Assembly: GCA_018823835.1 (NCBI GenBank)
Contig: JAHJHT010000002.1
Coordinates: 1,550,001-1,614,000 of the forward strand
Direction of reading: 5' to 3'
Source: Alphaproteobacteria bacterium
Lineage (GTDB): Bacteria; Pseudomonadota; Alphaproteobacteria; Rhizobiales; Rhizobiaceae
Length of the DNA stretch: 64,000 nt
The translations under genes were made by a program, and so were the position numbers. Every line of letters begins with the position of its first letter. Within the stretch, counting starts at the first letter, position 1. The notes under the pieces were generated by a model. The model ran no database searches, was not told the origin of the DNA, and worked only from the letters and a program-made list of their open reading frames with translations. This document shows, one piece after another, positions 53,494 to 61,990 of the stretch.

Positions 53494-54056
53494 CGACTTG
53501 TCTCCTTTGCAGGGTGCCGGGTTGATCGGATGCTGACCCGATTGCCAGGCCAGTCCGGCGCTGTCGCGCTCTCGAGGATCCGTGCGACAAAATCGGCCTT
53601 GCCGCCGGTATAGAAATCCCAGTCACCCTTGGCCTCCATGGCCAGACGGCGTTTCAGCGCTTCATAAGCTGCGGCGTCGTCGGGATGCGCCCGCAGCCAG
53701 TCGCGAAAGAGAATACGCTTCAGGTGCGCGTCGTTGCCGGGGCCGCAGAGATAGAGGCGGATGCCGCGCGCGTGGCCCCGCGTGAACGTCCATCGGCGGT
53801 CTCCGTAGGGGTCGCCGTGATAGTCGTAGTTGCCGGTCTCACGGATACGCTCGATCGCTTCGGGAACGAGCCCGTCGTCGCGCAGGACGGTGTCCATGTC
53901 GATCTTGGGCTTGGCCGCGAGGCCGGGAACCGCCGTGCTGCCGATGTGGTGGATGGCGTCCACGCGGTCGCCGAGCAGCGCCATAAGTGCGTCGCTCTCG
54001 GCGGCGAACTGTGCGGGCCAGGATGGATCGTAGTCGACAATCACGACGGGTCTCAT
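53490..54056 (-). CDS. GrpB family nucleotidyltransferase-fold protein
   Basis: A 188-residue protein: VIVDYDPSWPAQFAAESDALM, then HHIGSTAVPGLAAKPKIDMD with the NTase-like GS and DxD features, and LYLCGPGNDAHLKRILFRDWLRAHP. The GrpB (UPF0157) activity is unknown. It is translationally coupled to the GFA gene downstream. Confidence 0.87.
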   Translation of the reverse strand: MRPVVIVDYDPSWPAQFAAESDALMALLGDRVDAIHHIGSTAVPGLAAKPKIDMDTVLRDDGLVPEAIERIRETGNYDYHGDPYGDRRWTFTRGHARGIRLYLCGPGNDAHLKRILFRDWLRAHPDDAAAYEALKRRLAMEAKGDWDFYTGGKADFVARILESATAPDWPGNRVSIRSTRHPAKETSR

Positions 54057-54094
54057 GCCAGGCAGACTGCCTGATTCCGCTGTCGGCGGAAATC

Positions 54095-54814
54095 TCAGAC
54101 TACGTCAGCCCGGCCGGGCGGGTCGCCGCGCCGCTCGTTGCGCTCCATCGAGCGGTAAAAGTCTGCGAGCTGCTTGCCGCGCTCGGGCTTGTAGGTGTGG
54201 CCGGGCACGATGATCTCGGCGATGCGGTCGATGCGGAAGGCACGGAAATCCGAGCGCATCTCGCACCAGGCAACCAGCGTCCAGACCTTGCCCCAGAACC
54301 ACAGGCCGAGCGGGCGCACGTCGCGGGCCGAGGCACGGCCGGCCTCGTCGCGGTAATCCAGGGTGAGCACCTCGCGCTTCTCGATAGCGCGCTCGATGCG
54401 GTCGATGTGGACGCGATCGGCGTCGCTGACTACCCACATGGGAGCATGTATCTCGGTGCGGGCGATGCGCGCCTTCTCGGCGTCCGGAAGGACCGCCCCG
54501 ATCTTGACCAGCGCTTCCTCTGCGGCACGCGCCATGGTGGCGCCGCCGAAGGCCCGGACCATGCGGGCGCCGGCGACCAGCGCGACGATCTCGTCACGCG
54601 TGAACATAAGCGGCGGAAGGTCGAAACCCTCCCTCATCATGTAGCCGACGCCAGCCTCCCCATCGATCGGCACGCCGGTCGACTGCAGGTCGGCGATATC
54701 GCGGTAGATGGTGCGCTCGGAAACTTCGAGCCAGGCGCCCAGCTTCTGCGCGGTGACCAGCCGGCCGCCGCGGAAATGCTGCACGATCTGAAAGAGGCGG
54801 TCGGCGCGTCGCAT
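54095..54814 (-). CDS. YafY-type (HTH_11/WYL) transcriptional regulator
   Basis: A 239-residue protein. The N-terminal winged helix is RADRLFQIVQHFRGGRLVTAQKLG followed by SERTIYRDIADLQ. The C-terminal WYL-like domain includes LTLDYRDEAGRASARDVRPLGLWFWGKVWTLVAWCEMRSDFRAFRIDRI. Proteins of this group sense an unknown ligand through WYL. Two very similar TCCTGACA-N6-TGTCAGGA palindromes lie upstream of its operon and of the neighbouring DUF1127-like gene and are likely targets. Confidence 0.9.
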   Translation of the reverse strand: MRRADRLFQIVQHFRGGRLVTAQKLGAWLEVSERTIYRDIADLQSTGVPIDGEAGVGYMMREGFDLPPLMFTRDEIVALVAGARMVRAFGGATMARAAEEALVKIGAVLPDAEKARIARTEIHAPMWVVSDADRVHIDRIERAIEKREVLTLDYRDEAGRASARDVRPLGLWFWGKVWTLVAWCEMRSDFRAFRIDRIAEIIVPGHTYKPERGKQLADFYRSMERNERRGDPPGRADVV

Positions 54815-54817
54815 GGT

Positions 54818-55018
54818 TCAGCCTTCCCAGCCGTGGCGGTTGTGTTGCCCGGTCCGGTTTCGGCGATAATAGCCGATGCTTGCGGGCCGCGTCACCTCTG
54901 CGCCTTGCATGAATGGCGGCATGGCCTTTCGGGGGCTCGCCGTGCCGCCCGGAACCGGGCGAAGGACAGCCTCGCTGCGGGTGCATGGCGTGTCCAGCCT
55001 TGTGTTCCGAATGGTCAT
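54818..55018 (-). CDS. Possible small ORF between the VOC and YafY genes
   Basis: A 66-residue ORF (MTIRNTRLDTPCTRSEAVLR...), basic and proline/arginine-rich. GAGGAG lies 4-5 bases upstream of its ATG, partly within the VOC stop region, and it ends 3 bp before the yafY start. The ribosome site and tight spacing support it; the sequence is not recognisable and may be a leader only. Confidence 0.4.
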   Translation of the reverse strand: MTIRNTRLDTPCTRSEAVLRPVPGGTASPRKAMPPFMQGAEVTRPASIGYYRRNRTGQHNRHGWEG

Positions 55019-55026
55019 CGCGCTCC

Positions 55027-55398
55027 TCAGACAAACAGGCCGAAGCTGTTGCCGTCCGGGTCGGTGCAATAGGCGAAGCTGCCGGCGGGGATTGAGATCA
55101 CCGGCGACAAAACCTGTCCGCCGTTTTCGGTGACCCGCTTCATCGCGGCCTCGAGCGGTGCGGCGACGGCAAGATGAATAGTCGGGCCGGCGCCCGTGCC
55201 AGCCGGCGTGCCGGGATAGAGATGGCCGGCGACGGCCCCCTTTTCCAGCGTCGGAAACAAAGCCATCGGGTTGGGGCCAGTTTCATCAAGGGCGAGTTCG
55301 GTCCCAAGGACATCACCATAGAAGGCCATGGAGCGCGTCATGTCGGTGACCGGAATTTCAAACCAGACGGCGGCGTTGGCGGGTGCGGATTTTGCCAT
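55027..55398 (-). CDS. VOC (glyoxalase/bleomycin-resistance fold) protein
   Basis: A 123-residue protein of the vicinal oxygen chelate fold: AVWFEIPVTDMTRSMAFYGDVLG, PTIHLAVAAPLEAAMKRVTENGG and GSFAYCTDPDGNSFGL. It is typical of the small VOC proteins that precede YafY regulators. It starts 42 bp after the palindrome at 55441-55470 and is first gene of the VOC-small ORF-yafY operon. Substrate is unknown. Confidence 0.9.
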   Translation of the reverse strand: MAKSAPANAAVWFEIPVTDMTRSMAFYGDVLGTELALDETGPNPMALFPTLEKGAVAGHLYPGTPAGTGAGPTIHLAVAAPLEAAMKRVTENGGQVLSPVISIPAGSFAYCTDPDGNSFGLFV

Positions 55399-55440
55399 CG
55401 GAGTATCTCCTGATGCGAAATTGAGGGAGAGAGTGTCACA

Positions 55441-55470
55441 GCCCTCCTGACAGCATAATGTCAGGAGGGC
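55441..55470. promoter_or_regulatory. Palindrome upstream of the VOC-yafY operon, candidate YafY operator
   Basis: A perfect 12-bp inverted repeat with a 6-bp centre: GCCCTCCTGACA-GCATAA-TGTCAGGAGGGC. It lies 42 bp upstream of the VOC start codon. The core TCCTGACA-N6-TGTCAGGA recurs at 55695-55724. No T run follows on the minus strand, so a role as operator is more likely than as a terminator of the DUF1127-like gene. Confidence 0.6.
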
Positions 55471-55487
55471 GACGAGCCGAGTGCAGC

Positions 55488-55658
55488 CTAACGGCCGCGT
55501 GTGAGGCGATTATCGTCCTGTTCGGGCCAGCCGATGTCCTTGCGGATTTCCTCTGGCAGCGAATACATGAAATGGGCCATCCGAAATTCGTCGTGCCGGG
55601 CCTTGGCCCTTCGAGCGTAGCTGCGGACGGCGCGGTAGTACCTCGTTGCGAATCTCAT
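55488..55658 (-). CDS. DUF1127-like small protein
   Basis: A 56-residue basic protein: MRFATRYYRAVRSYARRAKA, then HFMYSLPEEIRKDIGWPE, which resembles the DUF1127 tail (L-x-D-I-G). AAGGAGG precedes the ATG at ideal spacing. A 30-bp palindrome lies 37 bp upstream. Small DUF1127 proteins in rhizobia are linked to stress and RNA regulation; that role is only a possibility here. Confidence 0.7.
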   Translation of the reverse strand: MRFATRYYRAVRSYARRAKARHDEFRMAHFMYSLPEEIRKDIGWPEQDDNRLTRGR

Positions 55659-55694
55659 GGCGATGCCTCCTTGTTGGAGAGGCAATGTCTCATA

Positions 55695-55724
55695 CCCGTC
55701 CTGACAGCAGTCTGTCAGGACGGG
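55695..55724. promoter_or_regulatory. Second copy of the palindrome, upstream of the DUF1127-like gene
   Basis: CCCGTCCTGACA-GCAGTC-TGTCAGGACGGG, a perfect 12-bp inverted repeat with a 6-bp centre, 37 bp upstream of the DUF1127-like ATG. The core is the same as at 55441-55470; the outer four base pairs differ but stay complementary. Confidence 0.6.
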
Positions 55725-55777
55725 AACGCGGACGGGGAAAGTTCGATCTCTTCGGGCGGGGCCGCGCGCGGCCGGCG

Positions 55778-56566
55778 TCAGTCTTCCTTGACGGGCACGG
55801 TGTAGTTCAGCGGCAGGCGCCCGCCGTCGGCGTAAATGGTCTGGCCGGTGATGTAGCTGGCCTCGTCGGAGGCGAGGAAGACGGCGATAGCGGCGATCTC
55901 GGAAGGCTCGCCGATACGGCCGAGCGGAGTGCGCGACAGGATGCGGTTCTTGGCCGCCGGGTCGGCATTCACGCTGGCCAGCATGTCAGTCATGATCGAG
56001 CCGGGACCGATGGCGTTGACGCGGATTCCATAGGGCGCAAGGCCAAGCGCCATGGCCTTGGTAAGCTGGCTGACGCCACCCTTGGACACCGAATAGGGCA
56101 CCTGGTTGGCGATGGCGAAGACCGCGTTGACCGACGACATGTTGACGATGGAGCCGGGCTTGCCGCCTGCCTTGACGCGGTCGGCCATGTGGCGCGCGAC
56201 GGCCTGGCCGACAAGGAAGGAGCCCTTCAGGTTGACGCCGAGCACGCGGTCGAAATCCGCCTCGGCAAGATCGAGGAAGTCGGCACCATGCACGATGCCT
56301 GCATTGTTGACCAGAATGTCGATATCGCCAAAGGCGGCGATGGCTGCCTCGACGAGCCGGGCAACGTCGGCGCTCCTGCTGACATCGCACTGCACGAAGG
56401 TGACCTCGCCCAGGGAAGACAGCCTGGCGGCCGCGGCTTCACCCTTGGCCTGATCGACATCGGCAATAAAGACCTTCACGCCTTCCTTCGCAAAGCGCTC
56501 TGCGATGGAGTAGCCGATGCCGCCCGCTGCGCCCGTCACGATTGCTGTCTTGCCGTTGAGTGCCAT
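55778..56566 (-). CDS. Short-chain dehydrogenase/reductase
   Basis: A 262-residue classical SDR: TGAAGGIGYSIA binds the cofactor, DIDILVNNAG follows, catalytic Ser in SIVNMSSVNA, and YSVSKGG carries the Tyr-x3-Lys pair. An acidic residue after strand 2 (FIADVD) suggests NAD rather than NADP. The ATG at 56566 has AAAGGAAC upstream. The substrate is not deducible and the gene stands alone. Confidence 0.9.
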   Translation of the reverse strand: MALNGKTAIVTGAAGGIGYSIAERFAKEGVKVFIADVDQAKGEAAAARLSSLGEVTFVQCDVSRSADVARLVEAAIAAFGDIDILVNNAGIVHGADFLDLAEADFDRVLGVNLKGSFLVGQAVARHMADRVKAGGKPGSIVNMSSVNAVFAIANQVPYSVSKGGVSQLTKAMALGLAPYGIRVNAIGPGSIMTDMLASVNADPAAKNRILSRTPLGRIGEPSEIAAIAVFLASDEASYITGQTIYADGGRLPLNYTVPVKED

Positions 56567-56674
56567 TTCGATGTTCCTTTTGCGCACCCGTCATGCGGGC
56601 GATTCCCGGCGCGGACACTGGCCGGAAGGCAAAGTCAGGTCAACTGCGCCGCAGCGCCGCGCCGGCGCGAAAAG

Positions 56675-58600
56675 TCAGTAGCTGCAGTCGCGCTTTTTAC
56701 GAGCGCGGCGCACTTCGAGGTCGAAGCGCTCGCGCGTGTGGTTCTTGTCGGAAGTCTGCAGGTGGGGCCACATTTCGTCGGGCTCCGCACCCATCCCGAT
56801 CAGCGTATTGATAGTCATGTCCCAATAGGAGGCGAACTTCACGATGGTGCCGTCGTCGAGACGTTCGTAGATCAGCGGAATGGCTGGCCCTGCCTCGGAA
56901 CCGATGTGGCAAAGTCCCTGCACGCCGGCAAGATAGGGGTGCTGCCAGGCATTGCGGTTGTTCTTGTCGGCCTTGTAGTTCTGCGCATCGTCAATCAGGT
57001 AAATCAGCGTCGGTATGGCGTCGGCCCCGAACACGGAAAGCCGTCTTAGCGCGACATAGGCATTGACGCGGGCTTCGGAATCGCGCGCCAGCCGTTCGAG
57101 CTCAGCACGGTAGGGCCGGACTGCGTCCTCAGGTAGTGAGGCTATGGCCGAAGCCAGATAGCCGATGGAGTAGCCGAGATAGGTCGGGTGATCTTCCTTC
57201 TCGTCGGGCGGCGTGTCGAACAGGCGGCCAAACAGGGCAGCCGCGAAGCGGGAGGCGAGCGCCGGATCGTCGCCCGCGAATTTCCGTACCGGCGCACTGG
57301 CGTTGCGCGGAACCGGCACCCGCCGGTCTTCCAGGATGCGCGCTGCAACCATGGCATCGTCGGTCGTGGCGTCCTTGCTGCGATGGATCTCCTCGAAGAA
57401 GTCGGCCATCACCTTGGCCTTGGCGCGGTCGATCGGGCCCGGTTGGTCAAGGGCGGCGACGATGATCTCTTCGGTCGACGTATCGCGCTGGTCCGCCTCG
57501 CCGATGGCGAGATCGAAGCCGAGAGATTTCCGGAGGAAGGGTTCGAGCGGCGGCGCGGGATAATATTGCTTCGCCTCGCCCTCGTAGACGGTCCTGCGCA
57601 GAAAGCCGGGCTTCATCTTCAGGCCGTAGCCCGAAGCATAGGACGGCAGGAGGAGGGGCAGCAGCGGACTGTAGGTAACGCCGGTCGAACGGTAATGCTC
57701 GACGAGACTGCCATTGTCCCGGCCGTAGAACGAAAGCCGTTCGGCGCGCACCGTGTCGGCGAAGGGGTCGAGGCCGGCTTCACGCGCCGAGTTGCGATCG
57801 GTGACGGCTCCCCAGAGCAAAACCGCGTCGGCGTCGGCCAGCGTTGCCGGTTCCACGATCAGGCAGGTTCCAGACGCTGCCTTGAGGCGGAGCAGATCGG
57901 CCGGGGACTTGTCGCCCTGCTGCCGGATATTGCCGGGGATGGCGAGCTTGTTCATGCCGTCGGAAAGGTCGAAGTCCGGGCAGGCCACGCGCTGCTCCAG
58001 ACGGTACATCGTTCCCTCGGTCGCGTCGTCGGGCTCACTGAGTGGTGCCTTGGCCTTGACCATGAGAATGCGGCCAACCGCCTGCTTGAGCAGCGCGCGC
58101 TGGCAGAAATCGTCGCATTCCGCCTTGCGCCGAAATCCACCCGTAGTGACGACCGCAAGTGTCGTCATGGCGGGCGGTGCAGCGATCCGGTCGATATCGC
58201 CGCTCATCAGCGTTGCGACATTGGCCTCGAGGCGGCGGTTTTCGATAAACGGCACGACGGCAAGTGCTGCCAGCGCCAAAACCGCGCTGAATGGCCAGAA
58301 CCGCACGCCCACCAGTGCCAGCAGGATGTGCGCAATTCGTGCGCTGAGCAGGAACACGAAGATTGGCGGGATGGCGGCCAGGATCAGCGTGAGCGGCAGG
58401 CCGACGATCGAAATTGCCGCGATGACGGCGATCGTCGCGCCAATGGGACTCAGGCAGACCAGCGCGGCCAGCCCAAGCACGACGAGCCAGGTGTCGATCG
58501 ACAGGGAGCGGAGGCGAAACGGCAATGGCAGGTTCTCCGATTGCGCAGGAACTTCGCATGGGGAGGTTAGCCTGAGGTGAATCCGGCGGCCGGACGGCAC
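56675..58600 (-). CDS. Large membrane-anchored protein with HEAT-like C-terminus
   Basis: A protein of about 641 residues. Three to four hydrophobic helices lie at residues 35-120 (TWLVVLGLAALVCLSPIGAT, LTLILAAIPPIFVFLL, FSAVLALAALAVVPFI). A soluble part follows with several cysteines (ECDDFCQRAL, RVACPDFDLS, SGTCLIVE). The last 170 residues are helical with alpha-alpha repeat character (RVNAYVALRRLSVFGADAIPTLIYL). The start is uncertain: the longest reading uses a GTG. I do not recognise a family. Confidence 0.7.
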   Translation of the reverse strand: MPSGRRIHLRLTSPCEVPAQSENLPLPFRLRSLSIDTWLVVLGLAALVCLSPIGATIAVIAAISIVGLPLTLILAAIPPIFVFLLSARIAHILLALVGVRFWPFSAVLALAALAVVPFIENRRLEANVATLMSGDIDRIAAPPAMTTLAVVTTGGFRRKAECDDFCQRALLKQAVGRILMVKAKAPLSEPDDATEGTMYRLEQRVACPDFDLSDGMNKLAIPGNIRQQGDKSPADLLRLKAASGTCLIVEPATLADADAVLLWGAVTDRNSAREAGLDPFADTVRAERLSFYGRDNGSLVEHYRSTGVTYSPLLPLLLPSYASGYGLKMKPGFLRRTVYEGEAKQYYPAPPLEPFLRKSLGFDLAIGEADQRDTSTEEIIVAALDQPGPIDRAKAKVMADFFEEIHRSKDATTDDAMVAARILEDRRVPVPRNASAPVRKFAGDDPALASRFAAALFGRLFDTPPDEKEDHPTYLGYSIGYLASAIASLPEDAVRPYRAELERLARDSEARVNAYVALRRLSVFGADAIPTLIYLIDDAQNYKADKNNRNAWQHPYLAGVQGLCHIGSEAGPAIPLIYERLDDGTIVKFASYWDMTINTLIGMGAEPDEMWPHLQTSDKNHTRERFDLEVRRARKKRDCSY

Positions 58601-58777
58601 CGGCCGCTTGCGGTGACGGTGGGGAATATCCTAGAGTTCGCGTGCCGCGTCATCGGTCCTGCCGGGCGCGATTTCTGTTTCTTGTACGCCCCGAGCGGGC
58701 ATGAATTGCATTTGCACGGGATCGTGCGCCGCCGCCATCGGCTGCGGACATGCCCGACAGGTGAGGAGGGAATTCCA

Positions 58778-59437
58778 ATGGCTCTGACGATTAACAGCAT
58801 GGCGCCCGATTTCGAGGCGAACACGACCGAGGGAAAGATCCGTTTCCACGACTGGCTGGGCGACAGCTGGGGCGTGCTGTTTTCGCATCCCAAGGATTTC
58901 ACGCCTGTCTGCACGACAGAACTCGGCCGCATGGCGGCGCTGAAGCCGGAATTCGACAAGCGCGGCGTCAAAGTGATCGGCCTCAGCGTCGATCCGGTCG
59001 AGAATCACGCCCGCTGGTCGGCCGACATCGCTGACACGCAGGGATTTGCACCGAACTATCCGATGATCGGCGACACTGACCTGAAGGTCTCGAAGCTCTA
59101 CGGTATGCTGCCGGCCGATGCCGGCGAGACCTCGGACGGCCGCACGGCGATGGACAATGCGACCGTACGGACGGTTTTCGTCATCGGTCCGGACAAGAAG
59201 ATCAAGCTGGCGCTGATCTACCCGATGAGCACCGGGCGCAACTTCGACGAGATTCTGCGCGTCATCGATTCCATGCAGTTGACGGCCAAGCACAAGGTGG
59301 CGACCCCGGTGGACTGGAAGCAGGGCGACGACGTGATCATCCTGACCTCTGTGACCGACGAAGACGCCAAGAAGCAGTATCCCGGCGGTTTCAAGACGAT
59401 ACGCCCCTATCTGCGCACGGTTCCGCAGCCGAAATAG
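58778..59437 (+). CDS. 1-Cys peroxiredoxin (Prx6 subfamily)
   Basis: A 219-residue peroxidase. The peroxidatic Cys is in SHPKDFTPVCTTELGRMA; no resolving Cys of the 2-Cys type is present. IGLSVDPVENHARW, the MSTGRNFDEILRVIDSMQ block and the C-terminal extension GGFKTIRPYLR are Prx6 features. The ATG at 58778 has GGAGGG upstream; the open frame extends back without signs of coding. Confidence 0.94.
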   Translation: MALTINSMAPDFEANTTEGKIRFHDWLGDSWGVLFSHPKDFTPVCTTELGRMAALKPEFDKRGVKVIGLSVDPVENHARWSADIADTQGFAPNYPMIGDTDLKVSKLYGMLPADAGETSDGRTAMDNATVRTVFVIGPDKKIKLALIYPMSTGRNFDEILRVIDSMQLTAKHKVATPVDWKQGDDVIILTSVTDEDAKKQYPGGFKTIRPYLRTVPQPK

Positions 59438-59584
59438 GCGGCACGCCGGCAAGGCGCACGGTCGGACAGCGAGCATCCCGGCAACGCCGAAGCCGTCCCG
59501 GTGGCTCCAAGGCCTGCATGACGCGAGCGACGCGATGGCGTATGCTGCGCCTGCTAACTGCGATGAAACGCGGAGGAACGACCG

Positions 59585-60112
59585 ATGCGTCCGAGCACAC
59601 TCCTTGTTCTTTGCATGCTCACCCTCGGCACCATTGGGCTGACCTTGTCGGGGGCCATGGCGCAGACGAGCGATGCCGGCTGCGTGCTCGAACCGACCGA
59701 TGGCGGGCGCAGCATACTGCGCTGTGCCGACGGGCTTTCCATCACCGTCGAGCCCGGGGCACGCTACTCGCTGATTGACCGGAATTCTGACGGCAAGGCC
59801 GATGGCGCTGCCCTGCGCAGCAAGGCCGTGCTGATCGACGGTCCGGCAGGTGCGGCCGGCGGCTTCAAGGTGATCACGCCGCAGGCAATTGCCGCGGTGC
59901 GCGGCACGCGCTGGGCAGTCGACGTCGCGGGCGGCAAGACGGCCGTATTCGTGGTGCGCGGCCGGGTCTCGGTGCAAAGGGCGACGGGCGGCGAACGCGT
60001 GGTCCTGCGACCCGGCGAGGGTGTCGACGTCGATCGCGGTACCGGCCCGCTGACGGTGAAGCGGTGGCCCGCGGCGCGTGTTTCGGCGCTGCTTGCGCGC
60101 CTCGGTCAATGA
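59585..60112 (+). CDS. Secreted FecR-domain protein
   Basis: A 175-residue protein with a signal peptide (LLVLCMLTLGTIGLTLSGAMA). The FecR-like beta domain includes FKVITPQAIAAVRGTRWAVDV and VFVVRGRVSVQRATGGERVVLRPGEGVDV. In iron signalling FecR is an anti-sigma factor, but this one lacks the N-terminal cytoplasmic and membrane part and has no sigma-factor partner. It ends 6 bp before the CHASE2-cyclase gene, so the two are probably an operon. Confidence 0.85.
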   Translation: MRPSTLLVLCMLTLGTIGLTLSGAMAQTSDAGCVLEPTDGGRSILRCADGLSITVEPGARYSLIDRNSDGKADGAALRSKAVLIDGPAGAAGGFKVITPQAIAAVRGTRWAVDVAGGKTAVFVVRGRVSVQRATGGERVVLRPGEGVDVDRGTGPLTVKRWPAARVSALLARLGQ

Positions 60113-60118
60113 TCGGGG

Positions 60119-61990
60119 ATGAACGGCCGTGCGCTCCAGACGCTGATCGCGCTTGCTCTTACGCTTCTCTGGGGCGTCGGCCTGTCGCTGCAGCACTGGC
60201 GCGGACACGCGTGGTTTCTCGACCGCGTCGAGGCGAGCATGTCGGATCTGCGCATGCTGGCGCGTGGGCCGCGCGCCGCGCCTGACGCCGTCACCATCAT
60301 CGCCATCGACGACGCGACGGTCGAACTTGCCGGAGGCTATCCGCTGAAGCGTGACGTGCTGGCGCGGATCGTGGCAGCAATCGCGCAGGCAGGCCCGCGC
60401 GCGATTGCCGTCGACCTGCTGCTTGTCGATCCGGGCCCTGAACCGGGCGATGCCGCGCTTGCCGCGGCACTAGCCCAGGTGCCGAGCGTCATTGCAGCCG
60501 CCGCGGTCTACGGCGAAGAAGGCCAGTCAGTAAGCGACAAGGGGCCGCTCGGCGGCATCGCTCAGGCCGAGCGCTTCCTGATGCCGCTGAAACGGTTCGG
60601 CGACGTGGCGGCAGTCGGCGTGGTCAATGTATCGACCGACCAGAGCGGCGCGCCGCGCGCCGTGCCGATGCTGTTTCGCTCGGGAGACGATGTGCAGTCG
60701 TCGCTGCCACTGCGTGTCGCGGCGCTGGCTGGCGGGCAGGAGCCGGTGATCGAGCCGGGCGGCATCGTCGTCGGCGCTCGGTTGGTCGCCACCGATGCCG
60801 GCCAGATGCTGCCGCTTTCCTTCTACGGACCGCGCGGCACGATCCGGACGACCAGCGCCGCCGACCTGCTGCTCGGGAGGGTCGGCGAGGACCTGTTCCG
60901 CAACCGGGTGGTGGCGGTGGGCGCGACGGTGACCGGCGGCGGCGACGTGTTCGCGACGCCCTTCGACCCGGTGTTGCCCGGCGTCGAGGTCATCTCGACG
61001 GCGATTTCGCACCTCGTTACCGGCGACGGGCCGGTCCGCAACCGCGCAACAAGACTGGGCGACGGGATCATCGCCACCCTGCTTGGGCTTTCGCTGGTCG
61101 GACTGATCGCCTGGCGCCGCAGTGCGGTCGGCGGCGCGGTGCTGGCTGCCGTGCTACTCCTCTGGCTAGCTGGCAACATGGCCGCCTTCACCCAGGGCAT
61201 CTGGCTCAGCGCCGCGCTGCCTCTTGCCGTCGCCGTACCGCCTGTCATGCTCTTCGGCCTTGCCCAGATATGGCTCGACCGGGGACGGGCACAGCATTTC
61301 GCCAGACGCGCCGAATTGCTGCAGAGATTCCAGGCGCCCGCACTGGCGCGGCAACTGGCGCGCGATCCCGATTTCCTGAGCACGCCGGTCCGGCAGGACG
61401 CGGCTATCGTCTTCATCGACATTTCGGGCTTCACCGGCCTCAGCGAAACGCTCGGACCCGACACCGTGCGGGACCTGCTGAACGGCTTCTACGAGATGGT
61501 CGAGACCGAGGCGACCGGCTGCGGCGGCACCATCACCAGCTTCATGGGCGACGGCGCGATGATCGTGTTCGGCCTGCCCGGAGCCGACAGCGGCGACGCG
61601 GCGACGGCGCTTGACTGCTGCGTCAGGCTTGCCGGTGCGACGCGGCGCTGGCTCGCCGGACTCTCCGCGGCGGTTGGAGCCCGCGTCGGCTTCAAGATCG
61701 GCGCCCATTTCGGGCTGGTCGTGGCGTCGCGGATGGGCAACGAGGGACACCACCAGCAGATCACCGCGACGGGCGACACGGTCAATGTGGCGAGCCGCCT
61801 GATGGAAGTGGCGGCCGCGAGAGGCGCCGAACTGGCGCTCAGCGACGACCTGCTGCGGGCGGCCGGGCTGGACGCGGCGGTGCGCGGCACTGGCCGTCTC
61901 GAGGGCCCAGCGGAAGTGCCCATCCGGGGCCGGGCCGGCGGCCTGTTCGTCTGGTACTGGCGCGCCGGCGCGGGAACCGAAGCCGGCTAG
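60119..61990 (+). CDS. CHASE2-sensor adenylate/guanylate cyclase
   Basis: A 623-residue class III nucleotide cyclase. A first helix is at residues 7-25, then a large extracytoplasmic CHASE2 domain (IIAIDDATVELAGGYPLKRDVLA). Three hydrophobic helices follow at about 315-390. The C-terminal cyclase domain has the metal Asp in VFIDISGFTGLSETLG and FMGDGAMIVFGLPG, and the TGDTVNVASRLMEVA transition-state region. It should make cAMP or cGMP; which is not clear. The gene 6 bp upstream encodes a secreted FecR-domain protein, a frequent partner of CHASE2 proteins. Its end overlaps the convergent prpE by 4 bp. Confidence 0.9.
   Translation: MNGRALQTLIALALTLLWGVGLSLQHWRGHAWFLDRVEASMSDLRMLARGPRAAPDAVTIIAIDDATVELAGGYPLKRDVLARIVAAIAQAGPRAIAVDLLLVDPGPEPGDAALAAALAQVPSVIAAAAVYGEEGQSVSDKGPLGGIAQAERFLMPLKRFGDVAAVGVVNVSTDQSGAPRAVPMLFRSGDDVQSSLPLRVAALAGGQEPVIEPGGIVVGARLVATDAGQMLPLSFYGPRGTIRTTSAADLLLGRVGEDLFRNRVVAVGATVTGGGDVFATPFDPVLPGVEVISTAISHLVTGDGPVRNRATRLGDGIIATLLGLSLVGLIAWRRSAVGGAVLAAVLLLWLAGNMAAFTQGIWLSAALPLAVAVPPVMLFGLAQIWLDRGRAQHFARRAELLQRFQAPALARQLARDPDFLSTPVRQDAAIVFIDISGFTGLSETLGPDTVRDLLNGFYEMVETEATGCGGTITSFMGDGAMIVFGLPGADSGDAATALDCCVRLAGATRRWLAGLSAAVGARVGFKIGAHFGLVVASRMGNEGHHQQITATGDTVNVASRLMEVAAARGAELALSDDLLRAAGLDAAVRGTGRLEGPAEVPIRGRAGGLFVWYWRAGAGTEAG

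Noticed and set aside
55441..55470. Palindrome read as terminator of the DUF1127-like gene
   Set aside because: No T run follows, and its core is repeated upstream of another gene at the same distance from the start codon, which fits an operator better.
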